Positions 29,890 to 40,858 of a DNA stretch of 64,000 nt are shown piece by piece. This DNA is from Thermobispora bispora DSM 43833 (GTDB lineage Bacteria; Actinomycetota; Actinomycetes; Streptosporangiales; Streptosporangiaceae): contig NC_014165.1 in assembly GCF_000092645.1 (NCBI RefSeq), positions 434,001 to 498,000 on the forward strand. The letters run 5' to 3'. Each line of letters starts with the position of its first letter. Positions within the stretch are counted from its first letter, which is position 1. Under the pieces are notes generated by a model that searched no databases, had not been told where the DNA came from, and worked only from the letters and a program-made list of their open reading frames with translations. A program made the translations under genes and the position numbers.

Positions 29890-32301
29890 ATGAGAAAGCG
29901 CCCGGCCGCGGCGTTCGCCGCGGCGCTCTTACTCGCGGTGGCGGCGGGCCTGGTCCGGCCCGCCGCCGAGGCCGGCGCGGCCACCGTGCTCACCTTCGCC
30001 GACGAGGACCGCTCGTCCGAGCTGACCGGGCACGTCGTCCACCAGCGGTACCAGTTCAACACGCCCACCACGGTCACCTACGACCGGGACACCATCACCG
30101 GCAACCCCGCCGCGGCCCGGGTCTACGTGGCCGACATGGGCAACCACGTGATCCGCGTCTTCGACCTCAACGGCAAGCAGATCGGCCGGCTCGACGACGC
30201 GGACACCCAGCTGGCCCCGGACAGCCCGGCGAGCTCGGTGCCGCAGATCACCGCGCCGCTCGGCATCTACTTCCTCTCCAAGAGCGAGGCCGTCGACGAC
30301 CGGCTGGCCGGGCTCTACATCAACGACGTCGGCGTGCACAAGCTGCACTTCTTCCGCACCGACCCGTCCAACCCGGACCGGTTCTACTACGTGACCTCCT
30401 TCGGCCAGGAGGGCCACGGCGGCGGCGCCGACCTGAAGCTGCCGCGGAACATGACGGTCACCCCGGACGGCCTGCTGTACGTCTCCGACGAGTTCAACCA
30501 CCGGATCAAGGGCTTCCGGATCGACCCGGACACCTGGACCGCGACCCTCGTCACCACGGTCGGCTCCCAGGGCGGCCCCATCATCCCCGGCACGGACAAG
30601 GACTACGGCACCGACTCCACCCACTACGACGACTACGCGGGCGAGCCGCTCAAGCGGGACGGCTTCCGCATCCCGCAGGGCATGACCTACTGGCGGACGC
30701 CGGACGGCTCCCGCACCTACCTCTACGTCGCCGACAACGGCAACAACCGCGTCAAGATCTTCGAGGTCGCGGCGAGCGGCACGCTCACCCTCGTCGACAT
30801 CCTCGGCCGGTTCACGCGGAACGGCACCGCCGACCACCTCAAGCGCCCCCGCGGCGTCCGGGTCGACGTGAACGGCAACCTCTACGTCGCCGACACCTAC
30901 GGCGGCCGGATCATCCGCTTCCCGAACCTCGGCACCAACACCGCCAAGTACCGCACCTCGCTCAGCGCGGACGCCGCCGCCTCCTGGGTGTACGGCCGGC
31001 TCGGCATCCACCAGGTGGAGATGCGCACCCCCGCCACCGCGCTCACCGAGGACGAGGCGTTCCAGCTCCCCAACGACGTGGTCCCGGTGGAGACCCCGAG
31101 CGGCGCCCGGTACACCGAGAACATCTGGTCGTGGGGCGTCTACTACCCCGGCGCGCGGGTGCTGCTGGTGAGCGACACCGGCAACCACCGGATCAAGAAG
31201 TGCTGGGAGCACCCCACCCAGAACACGATCCTCCGTTGCTCGGTCTCGGCCGGCGTCGGCGGGGTCACCGCCCACGAGTTCTGGGGCCACCCGCGCACGC
31301 TCGCCGGCCAGCTCCACGCGGTGGGCGGCATGGACCTGCTGCCCGGGCAGGGGAGCGACCCCGACACCCTGCTCGTCAGCGACACCCCCAACACCGTCAT
31401 CTACCGCTACGGGCTCGACGGGTCGTACAAGGGCAAGTTCACCGGCGGCTCGATCTCGTACGGGGTCACCGGGCTGAGCGTCTACCCGGTCTCCGGGAGC
31501 CACCACGTCGGCGTGCTCGTCGCCGCCGACGCGACCCTGCCCTACCCGTACACCGGGGACAGCTCGCTGCGCATCTACAACCGCGCCGGCGGCTCCGTCA
31601 ACGTCTTCAACCTCACCACCCGCACCTCCGGCGCCTCGAAGATCAGCTACACCGGCGGGAACTTCCCGGTGGCGATCGACATCGTGCCGGAGGGCGGCTC
31701 GTACGGGGTGTTCATCAGCACCTCCGGCAACCGGCTCTACCGGTTCACCCTGAGCGGCTCCTCGCTCACGCTCAACTGGGTGACCGGCGGCCCCGACCCC
31801 AGCAAGGGGTCCGACTCCGGCTCGACCTGGAACCTCGGCCCGAACTTCTACGGCGAGGGCGCGGCCGGCACGTTCGACCAGATCCAGGACGTCACCGCCG
31901 GCGGCGGCCGGGTCTACGCGGTGGACCGGCGCAACCAGCGGATCCAGGTCTTCAACGCCTCCACCGGCGCCTACATCGCCAAGATCGGCAAGGGTGGCGG
32001 CACCTACGACCACCCGGCGTCGATCACCCCCGACGAGTTCTTCCTCCCGCACGGCGTGCGGCTCGACGGCGGCCTGCTGGTCGGCGACGGGTTCAACATG
32101 ATCGTCCGCGACTACGACGACCCGACCGGGCTGACGCCCGACTCCTCCGGCCGGCTGCCGGTGACCATGCGCGGCTACTGGGTCGACCCGCACCTCGGCA
32201 CCCGCAAGGGCGGCCTGTTCGCCACCCAGCACGTGCTGCGCGCCGGGCCGTACGTGTTCGTGGACTCCCTGATCTCGAATCGCATCACCCGGATCTCATA
32301 G
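29890..32301 (+). CDS. Secreted NHL-repeat beta-propeller protein
   Basis: 803 residues from ATG 29890, preceded by GGAGGGG. A signal peptide (about 1-31, ending AEAGA) leads to a long repeat region with NHL-type units: YVADMGNHVIRVF, YVSDEFNHRIKGF, YVADNGNNRVKIF, LYVADTYGGRIIRF, LVSDTGNHRIKKC and YAVDRRNQRIQVF. Six or more blades, perhaps two propellers, are likely. There is no obvious catalytic motif, membrane anchor or lipobox, so it should be extracellular or wall-associated. Its place between CoA-metabolic genes and the ABC transporter suggests it captures or processes the substrate outside the cell; this is inference. Confidence 0.82.
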   Translation: MRKRPAAAFAAALLLAVAAGLVRPAAEAGAATVLTFADEDRSSELTGHVVHQRYQFNTPTTVTYDRDTITGNPAAARVYVADMGNHVIRVFDLNGKQIGRLDDADTQLAPDSPASSVPQITAPLGIYFLSKSEAVDDRLAGLYINDVGVHKLHFFRTDPSNPDRFYYVTSFGQEGHGGGADLKLPRNMTVTPDGLLYVSDEFNHRIKGFRIDPDTWTATLVTTVGSQGGPIIPGTDKDYGTDSTHYDDYAGEPLKRDGFRIPQGMTYWRTPDGSRTYLYVADNGNNRVKIFEVAASGTLTLVDILGRFTRNGTADHLKRPRGVRVDVNGNLYVADTYGGRIIRFPNLGTNTAKYRTSLSADAAASWVYGRLGIHQVEMRTPATALTEDEAFQLPNDVVPVETPSGARYTENIWSWGVYYPGARVLLVSDTGNHRIKKCWEHPTQNTILRCSVSAGVGGVTAHEFWGHPRTLAGQLHAVGGMDLLPGQGSDPDTLLVSDTPNTVIYRYGLDGSYKGKFTGGSISYGVTGLSVYPVSGSHHVGVLVAADATLPYPYTGDSSLRIYNRAGGSVNVFNLTTRTSGASKISYTGGNFPVAIDIVPEGGSYGVFISTSGNRLYRFTLSGSSLTLNWVTGGPDPSKGSDSGSTWNLGPNFYGEGAAGTFDQIQDVTAGGGRVYAVDRRNQRIQVFNASTGAYIAKIGKGGGTYDHPASITPDEFFLPHGVRLDGGLLVGDGFNMIVRDYDDPTGLTPDSSGRLPVTMRGYWVDPHLGTRKGGLFATQHVLRAGPYVFVDSLISNRITRIS

Positions 32302-32313
32302 GAGCCGAAAGAC

Positions 32314-34172
<1,859 letters not shown>

Positions 34173-34176
<4 letters not shown>

Positions 34177-34562
34177 GCGACTGGTGGGAGCAGGCGGTGG
34201 GGCGGTCCGCCACCCTGGAGCGGACCTTCACCGCGGAGGATCTCGCCGAGTACCGCAGCCTCAGCGGCGACACCACCGAGGACCCCGCGGGCGGGGAGAG
34301 CGTGCCCGAGCCGCTGATCGCCGGGCTGTTCTCCACGCTGCTCGGCACCGACCTGCCGGGCAACGGGACCATGTACCTCAAGCAGGAGATGCGGTTCCTC
34401 GGCCGGGCCAAGCCGGGCGAGACCGTGCGCGCCGAGGTGACCGTCACCGCGGTCCGCCCGGAGAAGGCGCTGGTCGACCTGGACACGGTCGCCAAGGTCG
34501 GGGATCGCGTGGTGTGCGAGGGCAAGGCGCTCGTCATGGCCCCGCAGTACGGCCACCGCTGA
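34173..34562 (+). CDS. MaoC-like hot-dog protein lacking the catalytic dyad
   Basis: 129 residues. The fold is suggested by FTAEDLAEYRSLSGDTTEDP, PEPLIAGLFSTLLG and the strand segment MYLKQEMRFLGRAKPGETV. Compared with the MaoC domain in the preceding fusion protein, the D-x-N-P-x-H motif is replaced by TEDPAGG, so no His is available. It may be the non-catalytic half of a heteromeric hydratase with the fused MaoC domain, as in some two-chain MaoC enzymes of actinobacteria. Confidence 0.75.
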
Positions 34563-34580
34563 CCCCGTCCCCGTTCCCTC

Positions 34581-34730
34581 GGCCGGCCTCAGCCGTCCCC
34601 CTGAGCCGGCCGGTGGGTGGTCTCCCCGAAGGCCGGCCTCAGTCGTCCCCCTGAGGCCGGCCCCCTGGGTCGTCTCACCGAAGGCCGGTTCCGTCGCGTC
34701 CCCATGGCCGGCCCTCGGCTCGTCCCCGAA
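34581..34730. repeat. Three tandem ~50-bp hairpin repeats inside the operon
   Basis: Units 34581-34630, 34631-34682 and 34683-34730 each start GGCCGG and end CCCCGAA or CACCGAA. Each folds on itself (GGCCGGCCTCAG against CTGAGGCCGGCC in copy 2). They separate the MaoC-like gene from the binding-protein gene and are likely transcribed; partial termination or mRNA stabilisation is plausible. Confidence 0.75.
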
Positions 34731-34751
34731 CCCTCGAAGAGGAGAGTTCTC

Positions 34752-35933
34752 ATGAAACGATACGGCGTCGCCCTTTCGGCGCTGCTCGCCCTCACCCTCA
34801 CCGCGTGCGGATCATCCGGCGGCGAGGACACCTCCGCCTCCGGCTCGTCCGGCGGCGGATCGCCGGTCAAGGTCGGCGTGCTCACCTCCACCAGCGGCCT
34901 GGTCGCCGGGTACGGCAAGCAGTTCATCGAAGGCTTCAAGGCCGGGCTCGACCACGCCACCAAGGGCACCGGCGAGGTGGCCGGCCGGAAGATCGAGGTG
35001 ACCTACCACGACGACGCCGGTGACCCGGCGAAGGCGACCGCCGAGGCCACCGACCTGATCGGCAAGGGCTACAAGATCCTCACCGGCACGGTCTCCTCGG
35101 GCGTGGCCATGCAGCTCGCCCCGCTCGCCGGGCAGAACAAGGTGCTCTACATCGCGGGCGCGGCCGCGGCCGACGGGGTGACCGGCAGCAACGCGTACAC
35201 GTTCCGCTCCGGCCGGCAGACCTGGCAGGACGTGAAGGCCGCCGAAGGGCTCGCCGGCGGCGTGCAGGGCAAGAAGGTGATGGTCTTCGCGCAGGACTAC
35301 GCCTTCGGCCAGGCGAACGTGGACGCGGTCAAGGCCGTGCTCGGCGAGGCGGGCGGCGCGACCGTCACCCCGGTGCTGGTGCCGCTCAAGACCACCGACT
35401 TCACCCCGTTCGCCCGGCAGATCGTGGACGCCAAGCCCGACCTGGTCTTCGTCGCCTGGGCGGGTGACACCGCGCCGAACATGTGGCGCACCCTCGCCCA
35501 GCAGGGGGTCTTCGACGTCACCAAGGTGGTGACCACCCTGGCCGACCGGGCCACGTTCGGCTCGTTCGGCCCCGCCGGCGACAAGATCGACTTCGTCGCG
35601 CACTACTTCGCCGAGGCGACCGACAACGAGCCCGCCAAGGCGCTGGCCTCCGCGCTCGGCACCACCGCGGACATCTTCCACACCGACGGGTTCACCGCCG
35701 CCCAGATGGTGGTCCGCGCGATCGAGCAGGGCGGCGACGACGTGGAAAAGATGATCACCGCGCTGGAGGGCTGGACGTTCACCTCGCCCAAGGGCGAGAT
35801 GACCATCCGCGCCGAGGACCACGCGCTGCTCCAGCCGATGTTCCACGCCACCTTGGAGGGCGAGAAGCCGCGGGCGGTCGCCACGCTCGGCCCCGAGCAG
35901 GTGGCCCCGCCGGCCAACCCCATCAAGCGATGA
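34752..35933 (+). CDS. Liv-type ABC substrate-binding lipoprotein, second system
   Basis: 393 residues; ATG 34752 behind GGAGAG. Lipoprotein signal (MKRYGVALSALLALTLTAC, Cys19) and a periplasmic-binding type-1 fold (VKVGVLTSTSGLVAGYGKQF, VVTTLADRATFGSFGP, HTDGFTAAQMVVRAI). It is only distantly similar to the protein at 21290, so a different ligand is expected. Genomic context with an acyl-CoA ligase suggests a carboxylic acid, for example an aromatic or branched acid. It overlaps the ATPase gene by ATGA. Confidence 0.9.
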   Translation: MKRYGVALSALLALTLTACGSSGGEDTSASGSSGGGSPVKVGVLTSTSGLVAGYGKQFIEGFKAGLDHATKGTGEVAGRKIEVTYHDDAGDPAKATAEATDLIGKGYKILTGTVSSGVAMQLAPLAGQNKVLYIAGAAAADGVTGSNAYTFRSGRQTWQDVKAAEGLAGGVQGKKVMVFAQDYAFGQANVDAVKAVLGEAGGATVTPVLVPLKTTDFTPFARQIVDAKPDLVFVAWAGDTAPNMWRTLAQQGVFDVTKVVTTLADRATFGSFGPAGDKIDFVAHYFAEATDNEPAKALASALGTTADIFHTDGFTAAQMVVRAIEQGGDDVEKMITALEGWTFTSPKGEMTIRAEDHALLQPMFHATLEGEKPRAVATLGPEQVAPPANPIKR

Positions 35934-36682
35934 GCGCCATCCTCGAAACCCACGGCCTCGGCGTCGCCATCGGCGGGGTGCGGATCCTCAGCGACGTCTC
36001 CCTGTCGGTGCGGCGCGGCGAGATCATGGCGGTCCTGGGGCCGAACGGGGCGGGCAAGACCACCCTGTTCAACCTGCTCACCGGGCTGCGCAGGCCGAGC
36101 GCCGGGCGCATCGTCCTCAACGGCACGGACATCACCGGTGCGCCGGTGTTCCGCCGCGCCCGGCTCGGCCTGGTCCGGAGCTTCCAGATCACCAGCCTGT
36201 TCCCGTCGCTGACGGTCCTGGAGAACGCCCGGCTCGCCGCGCAGGTCCACCTCGGCGGCAGCCTGGCGCTGTGGCGGCGGGTGCGACCCACCGACGCCGC
36301 CGTGGCCATGGCCCGGGCCGCGCTGGAGACGGTCGGCATCGCCGAGTACGCGGACGAGCCGGCCGGCTCCCTCTCCCACGGGGCCAAGCGCAAGCTGGAG
36401 GTCGCGCTCGCCATCGTCGGGAAGCCCGCCGTGCTGCTCCTCGACGAGCCCACGGCCGGGATGAGCGCGGAGGACGTGCCCGAGCTGACCGAGGTGATCC
36501 GGCGGGTCCGGGACCGGCACGGCACGACGATCCTCCTCGTCGAGCACCGCATGGACGTCGCGATCGGCCTCGCCGACCGGATGGCCGTCATGCACCACGG
36601 AACCCTGCTCGCCTGCGACACCCCCGACGCCGTGATGGCCGACCCGCTCGTGCAATCCGCGTACCTCGGGGAGGCACTGTGA
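35930..36682 (+). CDS. Liv-type ABC ATPase (LivG-like), second system
   Basis: 250 residues. Walker A GPNGAGKTT (37-45), a signature relaxed to LSHGAKRKLEVALAI, Walker B VLLLDEPTAGM and the VEHRM switch. The signature resembles transporters for urea or aromatic acids more than the first operon's LivG. Overlaps neighbours by four bases at both ends. Confidence 0.92.
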   Translation: MSAILETHGLGVAIGGVRILSDVSLSVRRGEIMAVLGPNGAGKTTLFNLLTGLRRPSAGRIVLNGTDITGAPVFRRARLGLVRSFQITSLFPSLTVLENARLAAQVHLGGSLALWRRVRPTDAAVAMARAALETVGIAEYADEPAGSLSHGAKRKLEVALAIVGKPAVLLLDEPTAGMSAEDVPELTEVIRRVRDRHGTTILLVEHRMDVAIGLADRMAVMHHGTLLACDTPDAVMADPLVQSAYLGEAL

Positions 36683-37401
36683 CCAAGGCAACCGAGGGCA
36701 CGATGCTCTCCGTCCGGGGCCTCCACGTCCACCTCGGCGAGTCGCACGTGCTCCAGGGCGTCTCGTTCGACGTGCGGGCCGGCGGCGTCACCGCGCTGCT
36801 CGGCCGGAACGGCGCCGGCAAGACCACCACCATGCGCGGCCTGCTCGGGCTGGTGCCCCGCCGCGGCGAGGTGATCCTCGACGGCGAGGACATCTCCCGC
36901 CTCCCCACCCACGAGGTGGTCCGGCGGGGCATCGGCTACGTCCCGGAGAACCGGGAGGTCTTCGCCGGCCTCACCGTGCAGGAGAACCTGCTCCTGGCCG
37001 AGCGCCCCGGCAGCCCGCACCACTACGACCTGGTCTACGAGCTCTTCCCCCGGCTCAAGGAGCGCCTCAAGCAGCGGGCCGGGACCATGTCCGGCGGCGA
37101 GCAGCAGATGCTCGCCCTCGCCCGGGCGCTGCTCAACGACAACCGGCTCCTGCTCATCGACGAGCCCAGCCAAGGGCTGGCGCCGTACCTGGTGGCCGAG
37201 CTCACCGAGGCGCTCGCCCGGGCCGCCGAGCTCGTGACCATCGTCCTCGTTGAGCAGAACCTCCGCATGGTCCAGCGCCTGGCCAGGGACGCCGTGGTCC
37301 TGGACCAGGGCCGCGTCGTCTGGTCCGGCGGGGCGGCCGACCTGCTCGGCGACGGCGAGCTGACCCGCCAGTACCTCGGAGTGGGGGTGGCGAAGGCGTG
37401 A
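36679..37401 (+). CDS. Liv-type ABC ATPase (LivF-like), second system
   Basis: 240 residues from GTG. Walker A GRNGAGKTT (42-50), signature MSGGEQQMLALARAL, Walker B LLLIDEPSQGLAP, VEQN switch. The glycine after the first Walker residue is followed by Arg, as in several LivF proteins. Coupled to the next permease gene by a GTGA overlap. Confidence 0.93.
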   Translation: MTKATEGTMLSVRGLHVHLGESHVLQGVSFDVRAGGVTALLGRNGAGKTTTMRGLLGLVPRRGEVILDGEDISRLPTHEVVRRGIGYVPENREVFAGLTVQENLLLAERPGSPHHYDLVYELFPRLKERLKQRAGTMSGGEQQMLALARALLNDNRLLLIDEPSQGLAPYLVAELTEALARAAELVTIVLVEQNLRMVQRLARDAVVLDQGRVVWSGGAADLLGDGELTRQYLGVGVAKA

Positions 37402-38264
37402 GCACCTTCATCCTGCTGACCGTCACCGGGCTCGGCCTGGCCGCGCTCTACTTCCTCGTCGCCTCGGGGCTGTCGCTCATCTACGGCCTCATGGACGTGC
37501 TGAACTTCGCCCACGGCGCCTTCCTCACCCTGGGCGCGTACACCGCCTGGGTGGTGGTGGACGCCACCGGCAGCCTCCTCCTCGGGGTGGCGGTGGCGAT
37601 CGCCGTCGGCGCCGTGCTCGCGGTGCTCATGGAGACCGCGCTGCTGCGGCGGATGTACGGCTCGCACGTCCCCCAGGTGCTGCTCACCGTCGGCCTGCTG
37701 CTCGCGATCACCGCGCTGATCCGGTCGATCTTCGGGACCGACGCCCTGCAGCTCGCCACGCCGGAGTGGATGAACGAGGTCACCGAGATCCTCGGCGCGC
37801 CCATCCCGAATAACCGGTTCGTGCTCATCGTCACGGCCGTCCTGGTGTACCTGGCGATGTCCGCCTTCCTGGCCAAGACCCGCTATGGGCTGATCATCCG
37901 GGCCGGGGTGGAGAACCGCGCCATGGTCACCGCGCTCGGGATCGACGTCCGGCGCGCGTTCACCCTGGTCTTCGCGATCGGCGGGGCGCTCGCCGCGCTC
38001 GCCGGCGCGCTCGCGGGCGTGATCAACAACGCGGTCTCGCCGGAGCAGGGCATGAGCCTGCTGATCTTCGCGTTCATCGTGGTGATCATCGGCGGCCTGG
38101 GGTCGTTCCGCGGCTCCGCGCTCGCCGCCGTCCTCGTCGGCCTGCTCCAGCAGTACGCCAACTTCTACGGGGCCGTCGGCGCCGGCGACCTGATCGTCGT
38201 CCTCATGCTCGCCGCGATCCTGCTCGTCCGCCCGCAGGGCCTGCTCGGGAGGGCCGCCTCGTGA
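37398..38264 (+). CDS. Liv-type ABC permease (LivH-like), second system
   Basis: 288 residues with about eight helices. SLIYGLMDVLNFAHGAFLTL near the N-terminus and IGGLGSFRGSALAAVLVGLL near the C-terminus are family-typical. The cytoplasmic loop IRAGVENRAMVTALGIDVRR would dock the ATPases. GTG start overlapping the previous stop. Confidence 0.93.
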   Translation: MSTFILLTVTGLGLAALYFLVASGLSLIYGLMDVLNFAHGAFLTLGAYTAWVVVDATGSLLLGVAVAIAVGAVLAVLMETALLRRMYGSHVPQVLLTVGLLLAITALIRSIFGTDALQLATPEWMNEVTEILGAPIPNNRFVLIVTAVLVYLAMSAFLAKTRYGLIIRAGVENRAMVTALGIDVRRAFTLVFAIGGALAALAGALAGVINNAVSPEQGMSLLIFAFIVVIIGGLGSFRGSALAAVLVGLLQQYANFYGAVGAGDLIVVLMLAAILLVRPQGLLGRAAS

Positions 38265-39319
38265 CCGACCAGATGATCCGCACCCGCCCGGCCGTCGAGC
38301 CCCGCACCCGGCGCGGCCCGCGCGCCTGGGCCAAGCCCGTGGTGCTGGCCGCCCTGCCGCTGCTCGCCGCGGCCCTGCCGTACCTGGACGTCCAGGTGCC
38401 GCTGCTCTTCGACGGGCCGCTCGGCAGCCCCGGCGTGCTCCACGTGCTCTCCCTGATGTGCGTGATGGCCGCGGTCGCGGTCACCTACGACCTGCTGTTC
38501 GGGTTCACCGGGCTGCTCTCCTTCGGCCACGGCCTGTACGTCGCCCTCGGCATGTACACCACCGGGATCGTGCTCACCCACACCGACCTCGGCTTCGCCG
38601 GGGCCGTCGCCTGGGTGGCCGTGCTCGGCCTGGTCGTGCCGCTCGTGCTCGGCGCCATCTGCCTCCGGGTCGGCGGCATCGCCTTCGCCATGGCGACGCT
38701 CGCCTTCGGCCAGGCCGGGGCCATCTTCGTGGTCCGCGACCCGCTCCGGATCACCGGCGGCGAGCTCGGCCTCGCCCTGCCGTACGAGAAGCTCCCGGAG
38801 CCGCTCGTCGGGGTGATCAACGCCGGGAACCGGTACTGGCTCGCCCTCGCCCTCCTCGTCGTCACCTACGCCGTGGTGCGCTGGGCGCTCGCCTCGCGGC
38901 CCGGCCGGGTGTGGCGGGCCATCCGGGACAACGAGACCCGGGTGCTCGTGCTGGGGCTGCGGCCGTACGCGTTCAAGCTGATGGCCTTCGTGCTCTCGTC
39001 GTTCCTGGCGTCCCTCGCCGGCCTGGTCTACGCGCTGATCGCCGGCGGCGCCCACGCCGAGGTGACCGAGGCGACCTTCACCCTCGGCCTGCTCGTCATG
39101 GTGGTGCTCGGTGGCAGCGGCCACCCGTACGGCGCGCTCATCGGCGGTCTCGTCTACACCTACCTCAACCACCGCCTGGGCCAGCTCTCCACCACCCTCG
39201 GCGGGCCGCTCAGCGAGCCGCTGTTCATCCTCGGCGTGCTCTTCGTCGTCCTGATCCTGTTCCTGCCCGGCGGCATCGTCTCCCTCGTCCGCCGTACCGA
39301 GTCCAAAGGAGGAGCGTGA
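38261..39319 (+). CDS. Liv-type ABC permease (LivM-like), second system
   Basis: 352 residues, Arg/Pro-rich N-terminus then about ten helices. FGFTGLLSFGHGLYVALGMY, LAFGQAGAIFVVRDPLRITGG and the IRDNETRVLVLGLRPYAFKL coupling segment are diagnostic. Its stop overlaps the GTG of the KASIII-like gene, so the enzyme is encoded as part of the transporter transcript. Confidence 0.93.
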   Translation: MTDQMIRTRPAVEPRTRRGPRAWAKPVVLAALPLLAAALPYLDVQVPLLFDGPLGSPGVLHVLSLMCVMAAVAVTYDLLFGFTGLLSFGHGLYVALGMYTTGIVLTHTDLGFAGAVAWVAVLGLVVPLVLGAICLRVGGIAFAMATLAFGQAGAIFVVRDPLRITGGELGLALPYEKLPEPLVGVINAGNRYWLALALLVVTYAVVRWALASRPGRVWRAIRDNETRVLVLGLRPYAFKLMAFVLSSFLASLAGLVYALIAGGAHAEVTEATFTLGLLVMVVLGGSGHPYGALIGGLVYTYLNHRLGQLSTTLGGPLSEPLFILGVLFVVLILFLPGGIVSLVRRTESKGGA

Positions 39320-40332
39320 CCGTCTGCATCGCCGGTACCTCGAGCTACCTGCCCAGCCGCTGGATGACCGCGGCCGAGATCTCGGCCGCGAGCGGGGTGC
39401 CGGAGGACGTGATCATCGAGAGGTTCGGGCTGCGCGGCAAGCACATCGCGGCACCCGATGAGCACGTGACCGACATGGCGGCCCGGGTGGGCGCGCAGGT
39501 GCTCGCCGAGACCGGGACCGACCCCGCCGACGTGGACGCGGTGGTGTACTTCGGCTCCACGTGGAAGGAGCACCCCGTCTGGCACGCCGCTCCCAAGATC
39601 GCTCACATGCTCGGCACGCACCGCGCGTTCGCCCTCGAGCTCGACTACGTCTCCTGCGGCACCCCGGTGGCGATGCGGGTCTGCCGGGACATGATGCTCG
39701 CCGAGCCGCACCTCAACCGCGTGCTCGCCGTCGCGGCCAGCCGGGAGTCGTACCTGCTCGACTACACCAACGTGCGCTCCCGGTTCGCGTTCAACTTCGG
39801 CGACGGCGCCGCCGGGGTGCTCTTCACCCGCGACCAGGGCGTGGCCGAGGTCTACGAGACCGAGATGATCACCGATGGGAGCTTCGCCCACCAGGTGCGG
39901 GTGCCCGCCGGGGGCAGCGTCGAGCCCGCCAGCGAGGAGACCGTCCGCAAGGGGCGGCACAAGCTCGACGTGTACGACCCGGCGTCGATGAAGGAGGGCC
40001 TCGACCGGGTGTCGCTGCCCAACTTCGTGCGGGCCGCCGAGGGGGCGCTCAAGCGCTCCGGGCTCGGGCTCGGCGACGTCGACCACCTGTGCGTGCTGCA
40101 CATGAAGCGGTCGATGCACCTCGGGCTGCTCGACGCCCTGGGGATCCCCGCCGACCGGGCGCTCTACCTCGACGACACCGGGCACATGAGCGGGGTGGAC
40201 CCGCTGCTCGCCCTCGACCGGGCCGCCCGGGCGGGCCGGCTCTCCGAGGGCGACATCGTGCTCCTGCTCGCCGCGGGCACCGGGTACACCTGGGCCGCGA
40301 CCGCGCTCCGCTGGATCGGACCCCGGTCCTGA
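39316..40332 (+). CDS. KASIII-like (3-oxoacyl-ACP synthase III family) thiolase-fold enzyme
   Basis: 338 residues; GTG at 39316 after AGGAGGA. The nucleophile is Cys114 in DYVSCGTPV and the first catalytic His is His262 in VLHMKR. The third position, Asn in FabH (in the GNTSAAS-type loop), is here occupied by DDTGHMSG with His290. The substitution and distant sequence argue against housekeeping FabH; a Claisen condensation, thioester transfer or retro-Claisen step on the CoA intermediate is possible. Last gene of the operon, about 200 bp before a long hairpin. Confidence 0.85.
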   Translation: MTVCIAGTSSYLPSRWMTAAEISAASGVPEDVIIERFGLRGKHIAAPDEHVTDMAARVGAQVLAETGTDPADVDAVVYFGSTWKEHPVWHAAPKIAHMLGTHRAFALELDYVSCGTPVAMRVCRDMMLAEPHLNRVLAVAASRESYLLDYTNVRSRFAFNFGDGAAGVLFTRDQGVAEVYETEMITDGSFAHQVRVPAGGSVEPASEETVRKGRHKLDVYDPASMKEGLDRVSLPNFVRAAEGALKRSGLGLGDVDHLCVLHMKRSMHLGLLDALGIPADRALYLDDTGHMSGVDPLLALDRAARAGRLSEGDIVLLLAAGTGYTWAATALRWIGPRS

Positions 40333-40858
40333 CCGGCCGCGGGTCCTCACCGGCCCCGGACGTCCCGGCCTGACCGGCTCCGGCGTCCCGGGGATGTCGT
40401 CGGTGGCGGTGACGCCGCCACCGGATGCGCCCGGCCCGGCCGCCCATGGGCGCCGGCGTCCGGTGGCGCCGCGCTCGGCGGCCGGGCTTGCCCGCCATAG
40501 GAGAGACCAGGTCACCGCCCACACCCACACGCGAGGGCCCTCACCCCGGAAAACCCGGGGTGAGGGCCCTCGGCCGTGATCGCCCGGCGGCTCCCGGTGC
40601 CGGTTCCGTCGCCCGCGCCGCGGCATCGACCTGGCCTCGGCGAGGTCGCCGTCTGCGCACGCACGCTCCTCGGGTCTCAAGCCCGGCCGTCGTGGCGGGC
40701 GGAGGGGGATGAGACAGACCCGACGGTGACAGCGGTGCGTTACGCGCACTAGGGCATGAATAGCCCTATATGTGAATTACTACTTACGAATATTTACAAC
40801 TCAGGAATACGGGCAGAAATCACCATGGTGCCGTAGAGCGGAGTGCTGGTGAAGGGCC
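40333..40858. other. Gene-free region with terminator and an AT-rich promoter
   Basis: No gene. It contains the long hairpin at 40533-40571. At about 40745-40815 lies an AT-rich stretch unusual for this genome, with a 6-bp dyad TAGGGC/GCCCTA (40750-40768); this probably holds the archease promoter. Confidence 0.6.
40533..40571 (+). terminator. Long hairpin terminator after the 29-40 kb operon
   Basis: A perfect 17-bp stem (40533-40549 with 40555-40571) and a 5-nt A-rich loop. No U-tract. Stability alone suggests an end of transcription or an mRNA 3' cap for the operon. Confidence 0.75.

Noticed and set aside
29929-32232. Long minus-strand open frame opposite the NHL gene
   Set aside because: Arises from GC-skewed codon positions; sequence is Val/Gly/Asp/Arg low-complexity and lacks domain content, whereas the plus strand encodes a clear propeller.
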